A stretch of 35,381 bases of DNA from Thermoplasmatota archaeon (GTDB taxonomy: Archaea; Thermoplasmatota; Thermoplasmata; UBA10834). This document shows positions 28,760 to 35,381 of this stretch, in pieces; positions within the stretch are counted from its first letter, which is position 1, and every line of letters begins with the position of its first letter. The DNA lies in assembly GCA_016930135.1 (NCBI GenBank), contig JAFGHM010000027.1, positions 1-35,381 on the forward strand, written 5' to 3'. The position numbers were made by a program, and so were the translations under genes. A model generated the notes under the pieces. That model saw nothing but the letters and a program-made list of their open reading frames with translations. It had not been told where the DNA came from and made no database searches.

Positions 28760-29803
28760 TCAGAACACCGGGGCCTTGGAGAAGTGGTCGTAGACTAGCC
28801 TGGCGATCTTCGCCTCTGCCAGCTGCGCTTTCTCGGGGCTCTTCTCGACGAGGTTCTTGAAGAAGACGCAGAGGACAACCCGGGACTTGGGGCTGACGTA
28901 TATGATGCCCGCGTTGTTGACCGTCCCTGCGGTTATGCCGGATTTGGAGGCCACGACGACATCGTCGGATAGATAGTGCGATGCCGAGGAATCCGACACG
29001 TTCCTCATCATCAGCGCGATTATCTGCGTGCCCGACTCGGAGGACACCGCCTCGCCATTCAACACCTTCTCGAGTATGAGGCCCATCTCCCTCGGGGTGC
29101 CCAGGTTGTCGAAGACCTGGTCGTACTCCCGCTGGGTCTTGAACTTCTTCTCCTCCTTGAGACCGTAGAGGTTCTCGTATCGCCGCCTGAACTCCTCGAC
29201 CGAGAGGTTCGCGTACTCGCGGTCTATCTCGTTGAGTATCTTCATGCGCTCTATGTCGCTCAGGCCCTTCCATATCCTCGCGGCCTCCTGGACGGACCTT
29301 CCCTTGAACGGGCCCATCCCCATCGTCAGCAGGAACCCCTCCCGCCAAGGGAGATAGATGGATGTCTTGGCGAGACCCAGTTCCCGGATCAGCATATTCA
29401 CCCTCTGGATGCCTATCCGCTTCCAGAGCATCTCCGAGGCCGTGTTGTCCGTGGCGATGATCATCAGGGTGAGGAGGTCCTTCACGGTCAGCTCGAGCCC
29501 GGGGCTGAGGTACTGAAGCACGCCCGAACCGATGCAGTAGTTGCGGCCCTCGAGTCTTAGCTTCTCGTCCATCGATATCAGGCCCTCCTCCGCCTGCCTG
29601 AAGACCTCGACCATGAGGGGTATCTTGAAAACGCTGCCGAGGGGGAATATCTTGTCACCGTCGATGGATATCTGCCTGCCGCTCTCCACATGCTTCATGT
29701 AGAGACCCATCTGGCCCTTGACATCCTTAGAGACCTTGATGATCTCGGCCCTCAGCTTAGCCATGCCTGGGTCCGTCGAAGTCTTCCCCTTCTCCGCCGT
29801 CAA
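28760..29803 (-). CDS. Class A beta-lactamase-fold serine hydrolase
   Basis: A 347-aa protein with the three active-site elements of penicillin-recognising serine hydrolases in the right order. SVFK (Ser57, Lys60) lies in PLGSVFKIPLMVEVF, TDN (118-120) replaces the usual SDN, and KSG (287-289) replaces KTG. The LTLMIIATDNTASEMLW segment is highly typical of class A (beta-lactamase2) proteins. About 70 residues of charged helical sequence (roughly 165-235) lie where the omega loop and following region fall. A standard Glu166 motif is not evident, so true beta-lactamase activity is doubtful. No signal peptide is seen, so it is probably cytosolic. The start is TTG 29803 with no clear ribosome site; ATG 29764 is an alternative. 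Peptidase or esterase activity is possible. Confidence 0.85.
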   Translation of the reverse strand: MTAEKGKTSTDPGMAKLRAEIIKVSKDVKGQMGLYMKHVESGRQISIDGDKIFPLGSVFKIPLMVEVFRQAEEGLISMDEKLRLEGRNYCIGSGVLQYLSPGLELTVKDLLTLMIIATDNTASEMLWKRIGIQRVNMLIRELGLAKTSIYLPWREGFLLTMGMGPFKGRSVQEAARIWKGLSDIERMKILNEIDREYANLSVEEFRRRYENLYGLKEEKKFKTQREYDQVFDNLGTPREMGLILEKVLNGEAVSSESGTQIIALMMRNVSDSSASHYLSDDVVVASKSGITAGTVNNAGIIYVSPKSRVVLCVFFKNLVEKSPEKAQLAEAKIARLVYDHFSKAPVF

Positions 29804-30016
29804 GTCTTAGACTCACTCTCCCAAGCGATGACGATTGCGCACTTGACCAGTGATACCAGGAGCACCGGCCCGGCTGCAACTGAACGCATCGGGATGATGG
29901 TATTTAGCGACTTCTATTCAACATCGTGCTCCCTCTGGGATCTGTCTGGGCTGCGCGTCTCACCAGCCGGAAAAGCCTTTAGGCATGTCCCGATTCCCCC
30001 AACGCCGAGGTGGGGT

Positions 30017-31483
30017 ATGTTGAGTTCCGCAGATTTCGAGAGGTTGAGCAATAGGAAGGTCGCGAGACAACTGGTCGACGGGGAGGCCTTCAAACGGATA
30101 CACGATGAGTCTATCGGAGTGCTCGAAGAGGTCGGGATCCGGATATACAGCCAGTCCGCCCTCGCTCTGCTCCGGGAACACGGGGCGAGCACCGACAACG
30201 ATAGGATGATCGCCAAACTCCCGAGGAACCTTGTCGAAAAGGCCCTCTCCACTGCCCCCAAAGGGTTGAGATTGCGTGCGAGGAACCCCAAGTTCGATCT
30301 TCTCCTGGACGGTTCGCACCTGTACTTCACATTCGATGGCTGTGGCGTCCAGACCATCGATATCGAGAGCGGCATGAGGAGGGCCGCTAGGAAGCAGGAC
30401 ATAGTCGACTGTGCGAGGCTGGCGAACGTCCTCCCCGGCGTTGGCTATTTCACACCCTCTGTTGCCCCCCAGGACGTGCCCCTCCACGCTCACGTGCTGC
30501 ACCAGATGGAGGCGGCCTATTCAAACACAGACAAGTTCGTGGTCTCGGAATCGACCACGACCGCGGCTGAGGCGAGGGCGCAGATAGAGATGGCGGCCGC
30601 GGTCGCCGGAGGAAGGGACGAGCTCAGAAGGAGTCCGACGCTATCAGCGATCATCTGCTCTGTGCCTCCCCTCAACCTGGATGGAGGGGGCAGCGAGGCA
30701 GCGATGGAGTTCGCCAGGGCGGGCGTGCCAGTGATCATGATGAGCATGGTCGAGGCCGGCGTATCCGGCCCCGTCACCCTCGCAGGAACCCTCGCTGTAA
30801 GCAACGCTGAGGTGCTCGCGATGCTGACCCTGATCCAGTGTGCCCGCAAAGGAGCGCCTGTGATATACGGCTCTGTGCTCTCCATGATGGAGCCCAGGAC
30901 AGGGGCGTACGTGTCGGGCTCGCCCGAGGCGGCGCTGCTCTGCTCTGCCGTGGTGGACCTCGGCAGGCACTACGGGATACCTACCCAGGCGGGCACCTTC
31001 GGGACCAACGCTGCGCTCCCCGGAAGCCAGGCTGCGACCGAGCACTGCCTGACCACGCTTCTCGCGGTGGGCGAAGGCGCGGAGATGGTCAACGGCTTCG
31101 GGCTCCTGGACGCCTCCACGGTGCTCTCATTCGAGCAGCTGCTGCTCGACTATGACATCGTCACTGAGATCCTGCATATGGCGAAGGGGATAGAGGTGAA
31201 CGAAGACACCCTAGCTCCAGGGCTTATCAGGGAGGTCGGGATAGGCGGGACATACCTTTCGAAGAGGCACACGCTCACGCACCTGAGGGAGGCCTGGCAG
31301 CCCATGGTCTTCGAGTACGGGAGCTATGACGAGTGGATGAGGAAGGGCGCAGTCGACCCCGTGAGACGCGCCAACGAGAAGGCGAAGGCCCTACTCGGGT
31401 CGGCCCCATCTGTCCCCCTGCCTACAGATACCAAGACGGCTCTCCAGCAGATCGTGGCCAGAGGCGAGAAGGAACTCAGATGA
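30017..31483 (+). CDS. MttB-family methyltransferase lacking pyrrolysine
   Basis: A 488-aa TIM-barrel protein of the trimethylamine methyltransferase (MttB) superfamily. Recognisable blocks are GVLEEVGIRIYS, TDKFVVSEST, a GPVTLAGTLAVSNAEVLA stretch, GSPEAALLCSAV, and TFGTNAALPGSQAATEH. In archaeal MttB a pyrrolysine (in-frame TAG) lies just before the GSPE block. Here that place reads SMMEPRTGAYVSGSPE (residues 289-304) with no amber codon. It therefore belongs to the non-pyrrolysine group, whose known members demethylate glycine betaine and other quaternary amines to a corrinoid protein. The substrate is unknown. The start ATG 30017 follows GAGGTGGGG; longer in-frame starts upstream are unsupported. 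No corrinoid gene adjoins it; the one at 34739 is 3.3 kb away on the other strand. Confidence 0.88.
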   Translation: MLSSADFERLSNRKVARQLVDGEAFKRIHDESIGVLEEVGIRIYSQSALALLREHGASTDNDRMIAKLPRNLVEKALSTAPKGLRLRARNPKFDLLLDGSHLYFTFDGCGVQTIDIESGMRRAARKQDIVDCARLANVLPGVGYFTPSVAPQDVPLHAHVLHQMEAAYSNTDKFVVSESTTTAAEARAQIEMAAAVAGGRDELRRSPTLSAIICSVPPLNLDGGGSEAAMEFARAGVPVIMMSMVEAGVSGPVTLAGTLAVSNAEVLAMLTLIQCARKGAPVIYGSVLSMMEPRTGAYVSGSPEAALLCSAVVDLGRHYGIPTQAGTFGTNAALPGSQAATEHCLTTLLAVGEGAEMVNGFGLLDASTVLSFEQLLLDYDIVTEILHMAKGIEVNEDTLAPGLIREVGIGGTYLSKRHTLTHLREAWQPMVFEYGSYDEWMRKGAVDPVRRANEKAKALLGSAPSVPLPTDTKTALQQIVARGEKELR

Positions 31484-31848
31484 GCTCTCCCGCTCACAAT
31501 GCAGGCATCGCACAGGCTGGACAGTGAAGAATCAGGATGGGAGACTGGATCGAGGGCACGGAACCGGTCAGGGGGAAAGGGGGGGAGGAGAGTTGCCGAC
31601 CAGGTCCAGAGAGAAAAACTCTTTTCCCTCTTCCAATCTCTCGGCCAGAGGATGGCTGGGCACGCCTCATATATGTGTTGTCCCTGGAATCAGCGGTGAT
31701 AACGACGTTTGGACCCTGCCAGGATGGATTCTGCGGCATGAGCGGCGATGACCACTAGATGAACGACACCCTGTCTCCTGCAGACCTGTCAAGGGGGTAA
31801 AGGTTTAACAGCAGGTACGGGATTCCGGCAGAGGCCCGGGGGCGTGCC
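31484..31848. other. 365-bp spacer between the MttB-like and HAD genes
   Basis: It contains a G-rich purine tract (31570-31592), a weak hairpin-plus-T-run, AGAG-AAAAA-CTCT-TTT (31610-31625), that could terminate the MttB-like transcript, and a weak TATA element, AAAGGTTTAA, near 31799-31808 for the HAD gene. Several overlapping 60-75-codon frames show no recognisable protein. Confidence 0.4.
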
Positions 31849-32556
31849 ATGTCCGCCAAGAAGAAGACCTTTTCTAGAAAGCCAAGCGCTGTCATCTTCG
31901 ACCTCGATGACACGCTCATAGTCTCGACGGTGGACTACGGCAAGTTCAAGCGGCTCGTGATCGACAGGATCGTCGAGGATGGAGAGCCGAGGTCGGACTA
32001 CAGCATGGAGGAGTTGATCGTCCCCACTCTGAGGAGGTACGAGGCCGCTCTGCGCTCCAGGGGAGTGCCGGAATTTGGAATCAGGAAGAGGCTGGCAGAT
32101 CTGGACACGATAATGGACATCGTCGAGCTTGAGAGAGTCTCTGAGACTACCGCAATCCCAGGCGCATCCGATATCCTCTCCCTCCTGCGGACCAAGGCCG
32201 TCAAGATCGGCGTCCTGACCCGTGGTTGCAGGGGATATGCCACTGCCGCGCTGCAGAAGACCGGCATGGACCAGCTCGTGGACGAGATAGAGTGCAGGAA
32301 TTCGACCTCGAAGCCGAAGCCCGACCCGGAAAGCTACCTGAAGCTTGCGAGGGCCCTTGGGGTGGGTCCGGCCGAAACCTTGTTCGTGGGGGACCACCCG
32401 ATGGACGCTCAATGCGCAGCCAATGCGGGAGCACCCTTCGTGGGCGTCATGACGGGAGATGTGTCTGAACAAGATCTCATCGCCGCCGGCAGCATCGCTG
32501 TCTTCAAGGACGTCGGTCACATGCGTTCGTGGCTCGAGGGGCTCCTCTCAGATTGA
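31849..32556 (+). CDS. HAD-superfamily phosphatase
   Basis: A 235-aa haloacid-dehalogenase-fold hydrolase, cytosolic. Motif I is FDLDDT (nucleophile Asp18, acid/base Asp20), motif II is GVLTRG, motif III Lys lies in SKPKPDP, and motif IV is VGDHPMD. The helical cap between residues ~25 and 100 makes it a C1-type, like phosphoglycolate phosphatases and pyrophosphatase PpaX. The substrate is unknown. A basic AKKKTFSRK start precedes the core. It stands alone between the MttB-like and DUF835 genes. Confidence 0.92.
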   Translation: MSAKKKTFSRKPSAVIFDLDDTLIVSTVDYGKFKRLVIDRIVEDGEPRSDYSMEELIVPTLRRYEAALRSRGVPEFGIRKRLADLDTIMDIVELERVSETTAIPGASDILSLLRTKAVKIGVLTRGCRGYATAALQKTGMDQLVDEIECRNSTSKPKPDPESYLKLARALGVGPAETLFVGDHPMDAQCAANAGAPFVGVMTGDVSEQDLIAAGSIAVFKDVGHMRSWLEGLLSD

Positions 32557-32609
32557 ATCCTAAAGTGCATTAACGAGTTTACTCTGACGATGATTGAACC
32601 GAAAAGAGG

Positions 32610-33158
32610 CTATCTCGAGCCGGTGTCGAGAAGCCTGAGCACGCCCACATCCCCGACATTTATGAGCGAATCGTCGTGTTGCTCGCCCTCGGCCTTCGGG
32701 ACTATGGGCTCCATGCATCTCTCCATCAATGCCAGCTCCCTCTGAGTCATGGTTCTTGGGTCCACGGGGACCAGCAGTATGCTCTCGTTCGTGACGACGA
32801 CGTCCCTCAGCTGATGCATGAACTGGAGCATCCGGTCGTATGTGTTCAGCGATATCAGGTATTCGAGTCCGTCCACGACGACCACGGTTCGAGGGTTGCC
32901 CTCGATGAAGGAGCGCATCTGCCCCATCAGGATGCCGATGGCAGTGGGGTTGATCCTCGACTCCCCAACCAGGTTAGTGAGCCATAGGACCCTGCAGTTC
33001 CCCAGTTCCTCCTCGCCTAAGAGCTTCTTGGGGAAGTCGCGCGTGACCACCATGCCGGCGTAGCCAGAAGATAGAGCTTGGTCGAACATCTCGAAGGTCG
33101 TCCTTGGCCTTCGCTCTTCGACAAGGTAGACATTGCCAGGCTTGGCTTCAGGCACCAT
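32610..33158 (-). CDS. DUF835-family protein
   Basis: About 182 aa from ATG 33158. It matches what I know of DUF835: it opens PGNVYLVEERRP, continues GYAGMVVTRDFPKKL and CRVLWLTNLVGESRINPTAIGILMGQMRSFIEGN, and has a hydrophobic VVVVDGLEYLI strand and a C-terminal helix. The fold resembles P-loop RecA-like proteins that have lost Walker A. In archaea it is often attached to or near sensory and signalling proteins; function is unknown. The start could instead be GTG 33188 or the frame opening at 33266. A strong TATA box, ATTATATAAA (33228-33237), argues against 33266. AGATA/TATCT arms (33212-33216 and 33224-33228) next to the TATA box may be an operator. Confidence 0.75.
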   Translation of the reverse strand: MVPEAKPGNVYLVEERRPRTTFEMFDQALSSGYAGMVVTRDFPKKLLGEEELGNCRVLWLTNLVGESRINPTAIGILMGQMRSFIEGNPRTVVVVDGLEYLISLNTYDRMLQFMHQLRDVVVTNESILLVPVDPRTMTQRELALMERCMEPIVPKAEGEQHDDSLINVGDVGVLRLLDTGSR

Positions 33159-33227
33159 GGAGGAGCCTGAGCTGACAGCTGGACTCACTGCCGCATCCCA
33201 TCCGTGGTAACAGATATACTGGGTATC

Positions 33228-33237
33228 TTTATATAAT
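33228..33237 (-). promoter_or_regulatory. TATA box of the DUF835 gene
   Basis: ATTATATAAA on the minus strand is the strongest TATA match in the window. It predicts a transcript start near 33207. Confidence 0.6.
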
Positions 33238-33351
33238 ACTGTTGGACAGGATAGCAGATGGCGCAACTGACCATCGGGTAGGATCGACCCCAGACTGTTT
33301 TCTCGCTCTGAGTCAAAGTGCCGGTCGAGGAGACACCTCAGCTCCCGCCGA

Positions 33352-34734
33352 CTACTCCTCTTCCTTGACCCTCAGGCCCATGCCAGCCACCTCTTTCTTG
33401 TACCTCTTGATTATGCCCCGGTACTCCTTCGTTGGCTTCCTGGCATCGGCATCCCAGCACTCGTAGAGGCTCTTTCCAAGTGGAGGAGCGTCGAGCTTCG
33501 ACTCGTACTTGGCCAAGAGCTTCTTGACTAGCTCGTTCGCGTCCTTCCTCTTCATCCCCGCGACCGCGTGGCCCACCTCCGCGGATATCCTGGGCTCGAC
33601 AGGGGTCGTCCTATCCTCGTGCTTGTTTGTGGCCACACCCACGGACTCGATGGACAGGCCGGCGGTAACAGCTGCGGTCACCGCTGCGGTGGTCTCGTAG
33701 AGGCACATGGGGGTGCAAGGTCCGGCAGTCGTGTAGTTGAGGTTGAGGCTCAGTATGTGCGTGTTCCTGCTGATCGCCTGGCCCATTGAGCTGATGACCC
33801 AGAGCATATCTCTCGGGCTGCTCGCGACATACTTCAGATGTATTGTGAAGGGCAGCAGCCAGCTCGACTGATATGCCAGCAGGCCCATCATGTGGTGGGC
33901 GACGTTCGAGACCGCTGTTCCCTCCGGGCCACCGGAGTAGCCCCCCAGAAGTGGCCCGAAGCACATGCCTATGTGTCCGCCAAGGGAGAGGGCCACGGCT
34001 ACCTTGTTCAGTCTGGCGAAGTCCACCTTCATGGGATCCATGCAGCAGATCATGTAGGCGTCCGACTGCCTCATGCCGAACTTGGGATGCAGCGCGGCCG
34101 CAAAGGCGATGTCGCTCTCTGCAGTCGCCAGTGAGTTCATGATCGGGATGCCCTGGCGTCCGACCCTGTTGCACGCTTCCCTGGCGAGCACGGCGTTCCT
34201 CATGGCTGCAAGCACCTCAAGCGGGGATGCAGGCCTGACCCTCATGCCCCCGACCCTCGTGATGGCCGGAGTCGTGATCCCGTTCGTCTCCGGTATCTCT
34301 GCGTATCCCTCGACCAGCGTGAGGAAGGACCTGTCGCTCGAGCACGCTCCTCCACCCGCGCCGAGCAGGCACCACGGCGGTGTCTTGTCCTCCACCTTCC
34401 TCGGAACCATGGCCTTTCTGTCCCTTCCCTCGCCGAAGTAGAGCTTGGACGGGGCCCGCTTGACGGCCTCCATGACCTCCGACTCCGTGAAGGAGATGAC
34501 CCTTCCGCTGCTCGTGCAGAAGGCGCCGACATCGACCAGCAGCTCCAGACCCGCCTGGAAAAGGTCATCTGCGAGTGCATTGTCCTCCGGGATGGGGTGC
34601 TCCGGGTCGTACTTGATCCTGTACTCCCTGACCTTCTCCTGTATCTTGGGGGCGAACAGTCGCAGCTGGTAGTCGGTCTCGCTCATCGGCTTGCCGTTCA
34701 GGGCCTTCTCCATGACGTCTAGGATCTGGACCAT
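33352..34734 (-). CDS. MtmB (monomethylamine methyltransferase) homologue lacking pyrrolysine
   Basis: A 460-aa full-length homologue of MtmB (about 458 aa). Diagnostic blocks are DNALADDLFQAGLELLVDVG, GGYSGGPEGTAVSNVAHH, AGPCTPMCLYE (337-347), and the C-terminal LAKYESKLDAPPLGKSLYECWD. In methanogen MtmB an in-frame TAG encodes pyrrolysine near residue 202. Here the matching stretch (about 205-228, SDIAFAAALHPKFGMRQSDAYM) uses only sense codons. Without pyrrolysine the enzyme probably does not use methylamine in the known way; a different methylated substrate is likely (inference). The gene follows the corrinoid protein gene after 4 bp, with GGGTGA before the ATG, so the two form a methyltransferase/corrinoid operon. 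It ends in TAG. Confidence 0.88.
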   Translation of the reverse strand: MVQILDVMEKALNGKPMSETDYQLRLFAPKIQEKVREYRIKYDPEHPIPEDNALADDLFQAGLELLVDVGAFCTSSGRVISFTESEVMEAVKRAPSKLYFGEGRDRKAMVPRKVEDKTPPWCLLGAGGGACSSDRSFLTLVEGYAEIPETNGITTPAITRVGGMRVRPASPLEVLAAMRNAVLAREACNRVGRQGIPIMNSLATAESDIAFAAALHPKFGMRQSDAYMICCMDPMKVDFARLNKVAVALSLGGHIGMCFGPLLGGYSGGPEGTAVSNVAHHMMGLLAYQSSWLLPFTIHLKYVASSPRDMLWVISSMGQAISRNTHILSLNLNYTTAGPCTPMCLYETTAAVTAAVTAGLSIESVGVATNKHEDRTTPVEPRISAEVGHAVAGMKRKDANELVKKLLAKYESKLDAPPLGKSLYECWDADARKPTKEYRGIIKRYKKEVAGMGLRVKEEE

Positions 34735-34738
34735 CGGT

Positions 34739-35381
34739 TCACCCTGCCTTGGCGATCTTGCTGGCCAGCTTGACCGCCTCGAGGGCGTTCATCCCGCAGC
34801 CATCCGCTCCTATCTCCTTAGCCCACTCCTTGGTCGTCGGGCCTCCGCCCACGAGGACCGCGTGCTTCCTCCTGTCCCCGGAAGAGACCAGGTAGTCCAC
34901 TATGTCCTTCTGCGAGCCGATCGTACTCGACATCAGGGCGGATGCGCCTATTATCCTGGCTCCTGCCTTCTTGGCCTCCTCGACGAAGGTGATCGTCTTC
35001 ACGTCGACCCCCAGGTCCATGACGTTGAACCCGCCAGCCATCAGCATGCTCGAGACGATGTTCTTGCCGATCTCGTGCACATCACCCTGAACCGTGCCTA
35101 TGATGACGGTGGCCTTGGTCCCTTTCGAACCCTTGGGAATCAGAGGCAGCAGGAGGGCGAGGGCGGACTTCATGGCATCGGCTGCAAGCATCAGCTCTGG
35201 CAGGTAGATCTCCATCTTCTCGAACTTGTCCCCTATCTGCTCGATCGCAGGCACCAGTCCCTCCTCGATGGCGACGAGAGGTTCGACTTTCTCTGTTATC
35301 GCCGCCTTGGCCGCTTTCGTGGCAGCTCCAGAATCATATCCCAGAACGGCATTCTGCAAGTCCTTCAACACTTTTTCCTTA
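34739..35381 (-). CDS. Methyltransferase corrinoid protein (MtmC/MtbC-like), probably cut by the right edge
   Basis: At least 210 aa. An N-terminal helical cap domain (EQIGDKFEKMEIYLPELMLAADAM) is followed by a Rossmann B12-binding domain with D97-V-H99-E-I-G102. His99 supplies the lower axial ligand to cobalt. GVDV, IIGASALMSST and VLVGGGPTT continue the standard fold. It carries the methyl group from the MtmB-like enzyme to a second methyltransferase (such as MtbA) or to methyl-H4MPT, neither of which is in the window. A GTG at 35371 could be the start, but the frame is open to the edge (Lys-Glu-Lys before it), so the true start may lie outside. Confidence 0.93.
   Translation of the reverse strand, partial: KEKVLKDLQNAVLGYDSGAATKAAKAAITEKVEPLVAIEEGLVPAIEQIGDKFEKMEIYLPELMLAADAMKSALALLLPLIPKGSKGTKATVIIGTVQGDVHEIGKNIVSSMLMAGGFNVMDLGVDVKTITFVEEAKKAGARIIGASALMSSTIGSQKDIVDYLVSSGDRRKHAVLVGGGPTTKEWAKEIGADGCGMNALEAVKLASKIAKAG

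Noticed and set aside
28155-29803. Toxin-antitoxin pair made of the HTH-nucleotidyltransferase and its neighbour
   Set aside because: The neighbour is a convergent beta-lactamase-fold gene, not HEPN, and is not co-transcribed.
29690-30016. 109-codon N-terminal extension of the MttB-like protein
   Set aside because: It overlaps the 5' end of the beta-lactamase-like gene and the spacer, is not MttB-like, and ATG 30017 has its own ribosome site.
31570-31592. Possible G-quadruplex in the purine tract
   Set aside because: Only two long G-runs are present; four separate GGG runs are not available, so a stable quadruplex is not supported.
31499-31758. Three overlapping 66-75-codon plus-strand frames
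   Set aside because: Mutually overlapping in different frames, no recognisable protein, and located over a G-rich tract and a probable terminator.

Overview
The window looks like chromosomal DNA from a GC-rich archaeon. The evidence is a dimeric eukaryote/archaeal-type glycyl-tRNA synthetase, a ThiD-ThiN fusion, a DUF835 protein, a ubiquitin-like MoaD/SAMP protein ending in Gly-Gly, and TATA boxes about 25-29 bp before start codons (leaderless genes), mixed with genes that have strong GGAGG Shine-Dalgarno sites. A euryarchaeal lineage near Thermoplasmatota/Methanomassiliicoccales is my inference; no rRNA is present to settle it. About 27 protein genes fill the window on both strands. I found no convincing tRNA, rRNA, CRISPR array or insertion sequence.

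Layout. 1-579: 5' part of an unrecognised membrane-anchored protein (minus strand). 805-6216: a tightly packed minus-strand operon read as amidohydrolase, UspA, four-CBS protein, glycyl-tRNA synthetase, DNA methyltransferase. 6432-8116: plus-strand 2[4Fe-4S] ferredoxin, PrsW-like membrane protease, ThpR. 8113-10567: minus-strand unknown 124-aa protein followed by a LutB/LutA-like LUD-ferredoxin-CCG fusion. 10673-16745: thiamine ThiDN and a GT4 glycosyltransferase (plus), a GT-C-like membrane glycosyltransferase (minus), a PAP2 phosphatase (plus), then a membrane FKBP and a MoaD-like protein (both minus). 17187-19634: copper P-type ATPase. 19843-22434: a long coiled-coil protein with a small N-terminal alpha/beta domain. 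22459-24144: kinase-like protein and zinc-ribbon protein (minus). 24269-27993: DNA polymerase X and NAD-dependent DNA ligase, overlapping in one operon (minus). 28155-29803: an HTH-nucleotidyltransferase and a class A beta-lactamase-fold protein, convergent. 30017-35381: methyltransferase region with a stand-alone MttB-family protein, a HAD hydrolase, a DUF835 protein, and a corrinoid protein plus MtmB homologue in one operon.

How the genes may work together. The two methyltransferases are full-length homologues of pyrrolysine-containing methylamine methyltransferases, but both reading frames run through the region where pyrrolysine is normally encoded with no in-frame TAG, and TAG ends at least ten ordinary genes here. 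They therefore look like non-pyrrolysine corrinoid methyltransferases of unknown substrate. PolX (gap filling, PHP nuclease) and LigA (nick sealing) form a natural base-excision/gap-repair pair, unusual because LigA is a bacterial-type enzyme. The GT4, GT-C-like and PAP2 genes suggest polyprenyl-linked glycan or glycolipid synthesis. Perfect inverted repeats at the promoters of the coiled-coil gene and of the HTH-nucleotidyltransferase gene suggest dedicated operators.
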